From: Corynebacterium marambiense
GTDB lineage: Bacteria; Actinomycetota; Actinomycetes; Mycobacteriales; Mycobacteriaceae
NCBI RefSeq assembly: GCF_016342275.1
Contig: NZ_JAEIOT010000016.1
Coordinates: 180,897 to 244,896, forward strand
Direction of reading: 5' to 3'
DNA length: 64,000 bases
The translations under genes were made by a program, and so were the position numbers. The notes under the pieces are model-generated. The model searched no databases, was not told the DNA's origin, and saw only the letters and a list, made by a program, of their open reading frames with translations. Each line of letters starts with the position of its first letter. Position 1 is the stretch's first letter. Shown here piece by piece: positions 8,461-18,061 of this stretch.

Positions 8461-10707
8461 ATGAAAACCACCACCCGCACCGCCACTGCAGCGGGCGCCA
8501 CGCTGTGCCTGGTGCTGGGAATAACCCCATCCATCGCAGCCACAGCCGATGAGAAGACGCCCACGACTGGGGCCACCGAAGTCACCTACACCTGTACATT
8601 CAATGGGGCGACCTTCGGCAACCATCGCCAGGACGTCTCCCTGAGCCCTGAATCCGTGACCGCCACGTATCCGGAGATTGTTGAACCGGGAGGCACCTTC
8701 AGGATCACTCTTCAGCCGGGTGTGTGGAGTACCACGGAGAAGGTCGGGAGGATCCGCTACGACATTGCACTGCCCACGAACGGCACCGTCACCGGGCTTG
8801 CTCTCGCCGATGACGGAGAGAACATCGCGGGCACCGACGCCGAGGTCTCGGTGATCCGGGTCAACGCCGAGGGAATGGAGGATCCGGCCGGTGGATTCGC
8901 CCGGATATCCGCGGGCAACCTCACCATTGACAACGGCCCCAACGCCAACGACGACAACAATCCCGCCACAGGGCTCAGCGCAGAGAAGGGCACCACATTC
9001 CGGCTGCCCGGGGTGACGATCACTATGACTGCCCCCATGGATCTGGGCACCGTCATCACCACCGGATTACGTAACGCCGGCACCACCGGTGAGACGTCGA
9101 CGCTCTCTCTGCTCGAGGTGCGGCCAGGTTTCTTCTCCGGATACAACAACGATGCCGTCGCCTGCACCGCGGATGCGGCCGGAACCCAGCTGAGCTCCAC
9201 CACCGTCAGTCAGATCAACACCACGACCGCCTTCACCACCACCGATCCGATCGAGGTGCCTTACAACGATCCGCGGGTTCCGGAAGGTACCCTGCGGGTC
9301 AATGTCGCCCGCCCGGACGGAACAGCCATCCCACGTGGTCAGGTGAGATTCACCATCGGTGACCAGACCCGGGATGTCGACGTCACCGACGGAGTAGCTG
9401 AGCTCACCGACTTCTCCTTTCCAGTTCCGGAGGGCCGTGACCCGATCGTACACACCGTGTCCGCTGAGTACACCGGCGTCGACGGGGTATACAGGCCCTC
9501 AGCTGCGGCCCAGCCGATCACAGTCACGGTCACACCCAAGGACCTTGAGGAGGTCCGCGGCACGATTTCCCTCGAAGCGATACCCGACTACGCCCACATC
9601 GTCGACGATCAGCTGTCGGTGACCCTCACCGCACAGGTCGGAGCGGAGAACGGGGCCGCGCTGCCGGAGGGGCTCACCGTGAGCTTCCGCGACGGTGATG
9701 TCGATCTCAGTGCCTCGGATGTTGTCAACGGCGCCGCCATCCTTACCGCTCTGGTACCCAACGAAAAGAAGGAGCATTCCTTCACTGCGATCCTCGCCGA
9801 GCACACCACCGACGACGTGCACGTCACCGGGGCCACAGCGAGCGCACAGGTCACCGTCGTTCCAGTGATGTTCCCCACCCTCGTCGTGGAGATCGAGCCC
9901 ACCCAGGCGGCACTCGGTGACACTGTGACGCTGCGCGCGCACTACCACGTGGACGGAGGGGAACCCGCGGGCAGTGAGATAGTCTTCCGCAGCAACGGGA
10001 TACGCATCGGCACCGCCACCACTGGGGAGGACGGGACGGCCGTCCTGCCCCATCAGCTCCGTGAGCCCGGTGACTTCACCTTCACCGCCTTCGCCCCCGA
10101 GCGCACCGGATCAGATGAGCGCCACTACAGGTCAGCGGATTCCGGGGCCGTCCACATGTCGGTCGAAAGCCCTGTAGCCCGGATCTCCACGACGACGCTG
10201 AGCCGTACTGCGCCCCCCGGAGGGACCACACTCACGGCGGGTGACGAGGCGGAGTTCACGGCCACCGTCGACACCGGCGGAGAGCGCATCGGTGGGACGG
10301 TGTCGTTCTACGCCGGCGATGTCCTCCTGGGGACCGCGGAGCTGGACCCCGCCGCGAAGACCGCGACCTTCCGGCACACCTTCACCACGCCGGGTGAGAC
10401 CACGGTGCACGCGGTGTTCGGCGGCGGCCAGGTCCGTACCGGTGAGATCACCACCGCGACCTACGCTCCCTCCAAGTCCGAGCCTCTGGCACTCACCGTG
10501 GCACCCCGTGACATCGTGGTGCCCGGTCCCAGCGGAGGAGACGGCGATTCCGGCGGGTCGAGCCTGCCCGGGGGATCCTCCACCGACGGGATCGGGGCGG
10601 CACTGCAGAGACTGTTCAATACCCTGGGAAACACTTCTTTCACCGACATCTTCAGCAGGATCATCAGTGCGATCCGGGCCTTCTTCAACGGTTTCGGGCA
10701 GAGCTGA
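8461..10707 (+). CDS. Secreted multi-Ig-like surface protein (paralogue 3 of 3)
   Basis: 748 aa, 62 bp after the previous stop and preceded by a strong AAGGAG (8441-8446), so it is likely in the same transcript. The signal peptide ends near A27-A29. The shared domain lies between C45 and C235, with RIRYDIALP, VNAEGMEDPAGG (134-145) and the IDNGPN motif; it has diverged furthest of the three and gained an Asn/Asp-rich loop. About four Ig-like domains follow, the last (GTVSFYAGDVLLGTAEL) being a classic bacterial Ig-like repeat. A Gly/Ser/Pro linker precedes an amphipathic tail with phenylalanines. The opening YTCTF resembles the DUF6801-type actinobacterial secreted domain as I remember it, which a profile search could test. 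Confidence 0.8.
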   Translation: MKTTTRTATAAGATLCLVLGITPSIAATADEKTPTTGATEVTYTCTFNGATFGNHRQDVSLSPESVTATYPEIVEPGGTFRITLQPGVWSTTEKVGRIRYDIALPTNGTVTGLALADDGENIAGTDAEVSVIRVNAEGMEDPAGGFARISAGNLTIDNGPNANDDNNPATGLSAEKGTTFRLPGVTITMTAPMDLGTVITTGLRNAGTTGETSTLSLLEVRPGFFSGYNNDAVACTADAAGTQLSSTTVSQINTTTAFTTTDPIEVPYNDPRVPEGTLRVNVARPDGTAIPRGQVRFTIGDQTRDVDVTDGVAELTDFSFPVPEGRDPIVHTVSAEYTGVDGVYRPSAAAQPITVTVTPKDLEEVRGTISLEAIPDYAHIVDDQLSVTLTAQVGAENGAALPEGLTVSFRDGDVDLSASDVVNGAAILTALVPNEKKEHSFTAILAEHTTDDVHVTGATASAQVTVVPVMFPTLVVEIEPTQAALGDTVTLRAHYHVDGGEPAGSEIVFRSNGIRIGTATTGEDGTAVLPHQLREPGDFTFTAFAPERTGSDERHYRSADSGAVHMSVESPVARISTTTLSRTAPPGGTTLTAGDEAEFTATVDTGGERIGGTVSFYAGDVLLGTAELDPAAKTATFRHTFTTPGETTVHAVFGGGQVRTGEITTATYAPSKSEPLALTVAPRDIVVPGPSGGDGDSGGSSLPGGSSTDGIGAALQRLFNTLGNTSFTDIFSRIISAIRAFFNGFGQS

Positions 10708-10721
10708 CTCCCTTTGCTGAC

Positions 10722-10757
10722 CGTGGGGCCCGGCGCGAGACTGTGCCGGGCCCCACG
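10722..10757 (+). terminator. Hairpin terminator after the surface-protein cluster
   Basis: CGTGGGGCCCGGC (10722-10734) pairs perfectly with GCCGGGCCCCACG (10745-10757), a 13-bp GC stem with a 10-nt loop. There is no long T-run after it, as often seen in high-GC actinobacteria. It lies 15 bp after the stop at 10707. Confidence 0.75.
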
Positions 10758-10801
10758 CGCATTCAGGTCCGGATCCCGGGGCGCAACATACACTGACCTC
10801 C

Positions 10802-11788
10802 ATGAGAATCGCCGTGCTCTCCCCCGCCTTCGCCGTGCCCGCCGTGTTCCCCGACATCCATGAGCAGGCCATGTCCCGGATGCGAGGACTGGGCTGGGAA
10901 CCCGTCGAGTACCCCACGACGAGGAGACTCAACGCAACGCCCGAGGACCGGGCCGCCGACATCCACGCGGCGTTCACCGATCCCTCGATCGACGCTATCT
11001 TCGCCACCATCGGCGGCAACGATCAGATCACCGTGATTCCGCATCTCGACGCCGACCTGATTGCGGCACACCCCACGCCGTTCTTCGGCTACAGCGACAA
11101 CACCAACCTGCACAATTTCCTCCACAACCTGGGTATCCCCAGCATCTACGGTGGTTCCACACAGGTGCACCTGGGATCGGGCAGCGGCATCGACGACGCC
11201 CACCTCCGCACCCTGCGCGCCGCTCTTGCCGGGGAGAGCATCGAACTGACCGCTCCCTCGTGGGGAGCGAGCGTGGGGATCAGTTGGGAGGATCCCCGAT
11301 CACTCACCGAGGACGGCCCACGCCACGCCCCGATCCCGTGGCAGTGGTCCGGCTCGGCGGAACGCGTCAGCGGCCGCACCTGGGGTGGGTGCATTGAGGT
11401 ACTCAACCAGATCGCCATCGCCGGACGACTGCCAGAGCGTATCGACGGCACGGTGCTCCTGCTCGAGGCGTCCGAAGAGCTCACCCCCGCCGGGCGTATC
11501 AATGACATCGTGCGGGCGTTCGGCGAACGCGGTTTCCTCCGGCAGGTGGTGGGCGTCCTCGTTGCCGCGCCGCCCACCACCAATATCGAGGGGCACACCC
11601 TGGACCCGGACACCTGGCGCGATACCGTTCTCGGCACCATTGCCCACTATGCCCCGCACGCGGTGTGCTGCTTCGGGGTTCCCTTCGGGCACACCCTGCC
11701 ACAACTGGTCGTACCCTACGGCGGGCGTGTCACCCTCGATGGGCGACAACAGCGCATCTGGGCGCACTATGAGGTCGCCGGGAGCTAA
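10802..11788 (+). CDS. S66 family peptidase (LD-carboxypeptidase / MccF-like)
   Basis: 328 aa, cytosolic, no signal peptide. FFGYSDNTNLH carries the nucleophile S98 of the S66 family; the Glu of the LLLEASEE segment and the His of VPFGHTLPQLVVPYG match the other two members of its Ser-Glu-His triad. IFATIGGNDQ is the conserved strand before the nucleophile. The family includes LD-carboxypeptidases that trim muropeptides and MccF enzymes that cleave acylated aminoacyl nucleotides such as processed microcin C. The sequence reads closer to the MccF side because of the GYSDNT form, but substrate cannot be assigned by eye. Tail-to-tail with trpS. Confidence 0.85.
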   Translation: MRIAVLSPAFAVPAVFPDIHEQAMSRMRGLGWEPVEYPTTRRLNATPEDRAADIHAAFTDPSIDAIFATIGGNDQITVIPHLDADLIAAHPTPFFGYSDNTNLHNFLHNLGIPSIYGGSTQVHLGSGSGIDDAHLRTLRAALAGESIELTAPSWGASVGISWEDPRSLTEDGPRHAPIPWQWSGSAERVSGRTWGGCIEVLNQIAIAGRLPERIDGTVLLLEASEELTPAGRINDIVRAFGERGFLRQVVGVLVAAPPTTNIEGHTLDPDTWRDTVLGTIAHYAPHAVCCFGVPFGHTLPQLVVPYGGRVTLDGRQQRIWAHYEVAGS

Positions 11789-11803
11789 CCTCCACTACGT
11801 GCG

Positions 11804-11838
11804 CGACGGCCGCGAACCTCCGGGAGGCGCGGCCGTCG
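11804..11838. terminator. Bidirectional hairpin between the S66 gene and trpS
   Basis: CGACGGCCGCG (11804-11814) and CGCGGCCGTCG (11828-11838) form a perfect 11-bp stem, and the loop holds a second small CCTCC/GGAGG stem. It sits between two convergent stop codons (11788 and 11855). Confidence 0.75.
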
Positions 11839-11854
11839 ACACGTACAAACCGGG

Positions 11855-12970
<1,116 letters not shown>

Positions 12971-13579
12971 TCAGTTAGCCGTCACTTCGGGGTTGAGACG
13001 GCGCCGGAGGGAGCTGGTGAACCTCTGCGAGAGTTTGAATGACTGGGTCGGCAGTTGTCCGCTGGCGGGAATGACAAGGAAGATCATCTGCCGCATGTAG
13101 CTGTACTCCTCGACGGTGAAGGTCACTGTTGCCCGACCCGACGAGGTAGGCGCATAGTCGATCCGGTATCGGTCAAGCCCGGCCCCGACGATGTCTCTGA
13201 GCTCGTACCAGATACTCTCATCGCGCTCACCGACCCGCTCTAGTTTAATCCCCGCATTCCGGAGGACGTCAGCGGATTCCTCCGCCGCCTCCGACACCTC
13301 GTCGAACGTGAGGGACGTCTCCTCGGAGAACTCCACCAGCTCATACTTTTTCGCGAGGGACATGAAGGTGGTTCCCTCGAAGCGGTCATCGACTCCTTCT
13401 GCCGGGATGGTCGCCTCATAGGCGGTTCTCGCCTTCAGGGCCATGCCACCGAATACGGCGGCAACCAACAGTGCCATGATGATGTCGCCGTCCTTGAGAC
13501 AGAGCAGGACGAAGATCCCCCCGATCCCGACGACACCGTAGAAAACCCACTTCAATACCTGATTGATGGCCTGATTCAT
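12971..13579 (-). CDS. Hypothetical protein with two N-terminal TM helices
   Basis: 202 aa from the ATG at 13579, preceded by AAGGAT. Two adjacent hydrophobic helices occupy about residues 6-50 (WVFYGVVGIGGIFVLL, then IIMALLVAAVFGGMAL). The rest is a soluble domain with alternating charged helices and strands that would face the cytosol. I recognise no family. It is in the same direction as trpS, with about 75 bp between the genes, so the two may share a transcript. Confidence 0.7.
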   Translation of the reverse strand: MNQAINQVLKWVFYGVVGIGGIFVLLCLKDGDIIMALLVAAVFGGMALKARTAYEATIPAEGVDDRFEGTTFMSLAKKYELVEFSEETSLTFDEVSEAAEESADVLRNAGIKLERVGERDESIWYELRDIVGAGLDRYRIDYAPTSSGRATVTFTVEEYSYMRQMIFLVIPASGQLPTQSFKLSQRFTSSLRRRLNPEVTAN

Positions 13580-14011
13580 GACGATCCTTAACCGGGAATT
13601 CCCGTGTTTGCTGCTGCGCGGATCCGCGACAGGGCGGCGACACACTCCCGGCGATCCCCCACTGCGACCACCGGAGCGACTGCCTGAAAACCGCCCGACC
13701 GGCGGATATGGTTCATCACCGAGTCAACGCCGATTCTCAGGTACTGACAATCGGGTGACCCCGGACGAGGTTCACAGGTAGACGAACTCAAGCCACCCCC
13801 TACCAGTACTTTCCGGTGTTCATGAGGCCGCTCCCCTCCACCGGTATCGTCCTCCGGAACACGCCCGTCCTCCGACCTCTCTTTTCCCGGGGCGCCCCAC
13901 ACCGGACCCCGCAGGATCCTGAACTGCCGCTCATGCCCGCGGCACCGGAGCATTAGAGTGGAGACCATCCTCCCGTCCGACCTCGTCCCAGTCCACGGAG
14001 ACACACCACAC
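13580..14011. other. 432-bp intergenic region upstream of cobN
   Basis: No supported gene. On the minus strand a 42-codon frame (ATG at 13716, stop at 13588) ends 8 bp before the start of the downstream gene and could be a coupled leader peptide, but nothing else supports it. I looked for a cobalamin riboswitch before cobN on the plus strand and did not see the conserved GCCACTG box or the expected arms. Confidence 0.4.
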
Positions 14012-17000
14012 ATGACCACCACCATCGTCGCCTGGGGTTTCACCGGCCCGGCACTGCTCACCATCGGACGGGCCGCAGATGAACTGGCCCGGGAGCACGG
14101 CATCCGCCTGATCCGCGTGCCACTTGACGATGATCTTCCCCCGGAGGCCGACGTGGTGTGGGTCCAGGGCGCGATGAGCCCGGTGCTCGGCGAACGGGTC
14201 ATGGCTGCGGCCGGTCGACGGCCCCTCTTCTCCTCCCCGCCGGTGGCGCAGTCCCTCCAGATCGCCACGGCACACGGCACCGGGATGGGGCGTCCACCAC
14301 GCGATCCTTCGCCGGAGGCGCGGATAGCGCTCGCACTGCGCCTGGTCACACCGGGCCGACTGGTGTACGCGGGCCGACTGTCGGCCCTAGTCGCGGGCCA
14401 CACCGATATCGACCCGGGACCGATGCCCGACGACATCCCACGCGGGCTCTTCGACACCGGTCGCGGGCCAGAGCACCCGGTGGGCACCTGCGGGATCATC
14501 GGCACCGGCCTGAACGTCGCCGCGGGGGACGACAGCTACCTGCGCACGGTCGCGGAAGCCCTACACCGGCGGGGCGTCGACACCCGCACATGGCTCGGTT
14601 CCCCGGAGGACATGCCGTCAGACGTGAAGAGCCGGGTGGACGTGTGGCTGAATCTCACCGGCTTCACCGCCTGCGGCAACCACGGTGCACCCGCCACCGA
14701 CAGAGGAGTGGCGCTCGCGGAGGAGACGGACGCACCGTTACTCACCCCGGTCCCCCTGCAGCGCGGCACGCTGTCGGACTGGCACGCGGACCCCGGGCCG
14801 GTCGGCCTGTGGCCCGCGGCGGTGAGCATGAACATCGCCGTGCCCGAGTTGGAGGGCGCCACCGTGCCGTGGGTGTTCATGGGCCGCGACGCGGACACGA
14901 ACCACCTCACCCCAGACGAGACGGCTGTCCGGCGTCTGGCGGAACGGGTACGCCGCACCATCGACCTAAGCCGGGCACGGCCCGCGGACCGGAAGGTGTC
15001 GGTGACGATCTTCGGCTACGACGGCGACGGCACCATCGGCACCGCCGCGCAGCTCGATGTCTTCGCCTCCCTGCACGCACTCCTGCGCCGACTGAAGGAT
15101 GAGGGCTACACCGTCGAGGTACCGGACACCGTCGAGGAACTGACGGACATCCTCGTCGGCGACGGCGCCGGTGGGGCACGCTCGCAGGCCAGCGAACTCG
15201 CCCGCTGGCGGGCCACCGAGTACGCGAGGGTGCTGGGTGAGCACGTCGCGCGCATCGACGGCCCCTGGGGGCGGCTGCCCGGGACCGTGGACACCGACGG
15301 CCGCGACCTGATCATTCGGGGAGCCCGCTTCGGCAACGTCATCGTTGGCGTGCAGCCGCAGTTCGGGGACGTCTCCGACCCGGCCGAGCTGCTCATGGCG
15401 AACGACTCCACGCCGTCGCACAGTTTCGCGGCCTACTATCTCTGGCTGGAACACGTCTTCGGCCACGACGTGATGCTGCACTTCGGCACCCACGGCGCGC
15501 TCGAGTTCATGCCCGGCCGCCAGACCGGGCTCGCCGCCGCCGACTGGCCGGTCCTGCTCACCGGCTCCGTTCCGCACCACTATCTGTATGTGATGGCGAA
15601 TCCGGGCGAGGGCACCATCGCGAAACGACGCGCTGCGGCGAGCCTCATCACCTACCTCACCCCGCCGCTGGCGGACGCCGGACTGTACGGCGCACTGGAC
15701 GAACTGGCCGAGCTTCTCGACACCCACCTGTCCTCCGGCGCGGAAACCGGACCTGTGCCACAGGAGATCGTCGACGCCGCGCTCCGCGCCGACTTCACCG
15801 AGGACCAGGCACAGGATCCGGCCGTACTGCGGCGCGAACTGGAACGGGTACGCCGCTCCCCCATTGCCCTCGGCCTGCACACCGTGGGTCGTCCGATGGA
15901 GCAGCGGCAGACGGCCCGCTCCCTGGAACTCGCCGCCACGTACCTCGCGGACACCGGCGAGGCGGAGCGCACCGCGATCCTCGCCGACCTGGGGGAGAAA
16001 CTGCAGTCCAACACCGAGCTGGACGCGCTCATCCGGGCACTCGCGGGCGGCTACACCCCGCCCGTCGTCGGCGGTGACCCGGCACGCCGCCCCGACGCCC
16101 TGCCGACGGGGAGGAACCTGCACGCCATCGACCCTGTCTCCGTCCCCTCCGCCTCCGCCATCGCGCGGGGCAGGAAGACGGCGGAGCAGCTCATCGCCGC
16201 GCACGTCGACACGCACGGGAGCTTTCCGGAGTCGGTGGCGATCGTGCTGTGGGGCATCGACAACATCAAGACCGGCGGCGAGGGCCTCGCCCAGGCGTTC
16301 GCGCTACTCGGCGTGGAACCGGTCGCCGGACCCCGGGGCCGCGTGGACACCTTCCGCATCCTTTCCCCCGAGGAGCTGGGCCGCCCCCGCGTGGATGTGG
16401 TGTGCACCCTGTCCGGCGTGTGCCGCGACGTGCTGCCGCAGCCGGTGCAGCTCCTCGACGAGGCGGTGCGCGCCGTCGCGGCTCTCGACGAACCCGACGA
16501 ACTCAACCCCCTGGCCGCCCACGCCCGCGCCCACGCCGAGGAGATGGACACCACGGCGGTCGAGGCCGCAACCCGGATCTTCTCCGCAGCGGCCGGGTCC
16601 TACGGCACCGGGGTGAACAAGCTGGTGCAGGCCGGCGACTGGGACGGCGAGGAGGATCTCGCCGAGATGTACCTGACCCGCATGGGCCACGCCTGGGGCA
16701 CCGGCGCCGACGGTGCGGACGCGGGCACTGTTCTGCGCAAGGTGCTCGGCACCGTCGACGCGACCTTCCAGAACGTCGACTCGGCGGAGACCTCCATCGC
16801 CGGAATCGACCACTACTTCGAGTTCCTCGGCGGGGTGACCAGTGCGATCACGCAACTCCGGGGCGACGCGCCGGCGTCCTTCGTCTCCCAGTCGTGGGCG
16901 GCCGACGTCAACGTCGGCACGCTCCGGGACGCGATGCAGCTCGAGTCACGCACCCGACTGCTCAACCCGAAGTGGGTCGAGGGGCAGCTCGCCCACGGCT

Positions 17001-17293
17001 ACGCCGGAGTCGCGCAGGTTCGGACCAGGCTCGAGAACACCTTCGGCATGCAGGCCACCACCGGCACCGTCGACGGCTGGGTCTTCGACCGCGCCGCCGA
17101 GAACCTCCTCCTCGACGAGGACATGCGTGGGCGTATGCAGCGGGCCAACCCAGCGGCGGTGAACTCCATGACCAACCGCCTGCTCGAGGCCGCCGACCGG
17201 GGACTGTGGGACGCCGCCCGGGACACGCTCGACCGGTTGGAGGACATCGCCGACCAGTTGGATGGGGTGCTGGAGGGTATCGAGGAGATGTGA
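14012..17293 (+). CDS. cobN: CobN-type cobaltochelatase / magnesium-chelatase-H-like large subunit
   Basis: 1093 aa from the ATG at 14012 (GGAG about 11 bp before); an in-frame upstream ATG at 13958 has less support. The CobN/BchH signatures are present: FGTHGALEFMPGRQ in the middle, IVLWGIDNIKTGGE, GVCRDVLP and EYFEFLGG-like IDHYFEFLGG. CobN inserts Co2+ into hydrogenobyrinate a,c-diamide in aerobic cobalamin synthesis, using an AAA+/VWA motor pair. It is somewhat short for CobN (often about 1200-1300 aa). The matching AAA+ and VWA proteins are encoded 2.8 kb downstream. No other cobalamin gene is visible in this window, so the metal and tetrapyrrole are inferred from the family only. Confidence 0.85.
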   Translation: MTTTIVAWGFTGPALLTIGRAADELAREHGIRLIRVPLDDDLPPEADVVWVQGAMSPVLGERVMAAAGRRPLFSSPPVAQSLQIATAHGTGMGRPPRDPSPEARIALALRLVTPGRLVYAGRLSALVAGHTDIDPGPMPDDIPRGLFDTGRGPEHPVGTCGIIGTGLNVAAGDDSYLRTVAEALHRRGVDTRTWLGSPEDMPSDVKSRVDVWLNLTGFTACGNHGAPATDRGVALAEETDAPLLTPVPLQRGTLSDWHADPGPVGLWPAAVSMNIAVPELEGATVPWVFMGRDADTNHLTPDETAVRRLAERVRRTIDLSRARPADRKVSVTIFGYDGDGTIGTAAQLDVFASLHALLRRLKDEGYTVEVPDTVEELTDILVGDGAGGARSQASELARWRATEYARVLGEHVARIDGPWGRLPGTVDTDGRDLIIRGARFGNVIVGVQPQFGDVSDPAELLMANDSTPSHSFAAYYLWLEHVFGHDVMLHFGTHGALEFMPGRQTGLAAADWPVLLTGSVPHHYLYVMANPGEGTIAKRRAAASLITYLTPPLADAGLYGALDELAELLDTHLSSGAETGPVPQEIVDAALRADFTEDQAQDPAVLRRELERVRRSPIALGLHTVGRPMEQRQTARSLELAATYLADTGEAERTAILADLGEKLQSNTELDALIRALAGGYTPPVVGGDPARRPDALPTGRNLHAIDPVSVPSASAIARGRKTAEQLIAAHVDTHGSFPESVAIVLWGIDNIKTGGEGLAQAFALLGVEPVAGPRGRVDTFRILSPEELGRPRVDVVCTLSGVCRDVLPQPVQLLDEAVRAVAALDEPDELNPLAAHARAHAEEMDTTAVEAATRIFSAAAGSYGTGVNKLVQAGDWDGEEDLAEMYLTRMGHAWGTGADGADAGTVLRKVLGTVDATFQNVDSAETSIAGIDHYFEFLGGVTSAITQLRGDAPASFVSQSWAADVNVGTLRDAMQLESRTRLLNPKWVEGQLAHGYAGVAQVRTRLENTFGMQATTGTVDGWVFDRAAENLLLDEDMRGRMQRANPAAVNSMTNRLLEAADRGLWDAARDTLDRLEDIADQLDGVLEGIEEM

Positions 17294-17381
17294 GCGGGGA
17301 CGGAGCCCGGGAATGCAGCGCCTGGGCATGCTGACGTCCTTCCAGCCGGCCCCATTTGGCCAGCCATCTCGAGAGTGTCAC

Positions 17382-17636
17382 CTATCCCTGCGGCAGGCCC
17401 TCCCGCTCGTTGCTCTGCAGCTTCTTCAACTCGCCATGAGCGTCTTCGACCGAGGCAGACTGTGTGTTCGTTGCTTCAATGTACTGTATTCCGAGCATCA
17501 GATCTTGTGGGACGATACTCCCAACGCGCTCCAACAACTGTGACGGCCTGCTAGTCCGAACAGCTCGCCTCCATAGGGGGTCGGGTACCAAGCGCACGGC
17601 ACACTCATCCACCGCATCAGGTGAACTTCTGCTCAT
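17382..17636 (-). pseudogene. Decayed IS3-family OrfA transposase fragment
   Basis: 84-codon frame. The beginning (SPDAVDECAVRLVPD) resembles the start of IS3-family OrfA proteins (pattern SPE-x-R-x-RAVRLV-x-D). The end (SVEDAHGELKKLQSNEREG) resembles the OrfA leucine-zipper region (SEDxAELKRLRxENxEL). The helix-turn-helix part in between is hard to align and the frame stops before the usual NEILKxAS end. No OrfB (DDE) frame is visible beside it, so this is a remnant. Resemblance was judged by eye only. Confidence 0.5.
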
Positions 17637-18061
17637 TAGTTGATGTTTCTTCCTCGAACTAGAACGGACGAAACCAAGATCACCCGCTCAGTGGACTCCA
17701 TACCCACTCCGCGAAACAAGAAAGACCTCATCAAGAAAGCTGTGGACTCTGTCTCCATCGACGGAAAATCAACAAATAGCGGCAGGAATACACCACCGCC
17801 CAACGCTGTAGCGAGTTTGAAAGGACCATCACCTCCGAGATCCTCTTACCTCTGTCCCGCTTCACCCCCACCGGTGACCACGATAGAAAGAAGCAGGACG
17901 TCATCGACCTGCCCCGCACACTTCAGACGATTCCACGACCTCAGCGACCACCGCGAAAAATCAGGAGTTGGCTGGGGTATCAATGCCGACGCGGAATCTC
18001 TCCGGTTCGGGGTGACACCCCGTGGTATTCCCCCTCCGGAATCATCGCCCGCTACCCAATG
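17637..18061. other. Region without a recognisable gene beside the IS remnant
   Basis: About 425 bp. Frames on both strands are short and low in recognisable motifs, and base composition is less GC-rich than the neighbours (for example 17690-17790). It may be decayed mobile-element DNA, but I cannot identify terminal repeats or transposase motifs. Confidence 0.35.

Noticed and set aside
13760..14011. Cobalamin riboswitch before cobN
   Set aside because: No conserved B12-box or recognisable paired arms on the plus strand.
14966..16216. 416-codon open frame opposite cobN
   Set aside because: Antisense shadow; Gly/Arg/Val-rich without motifs.
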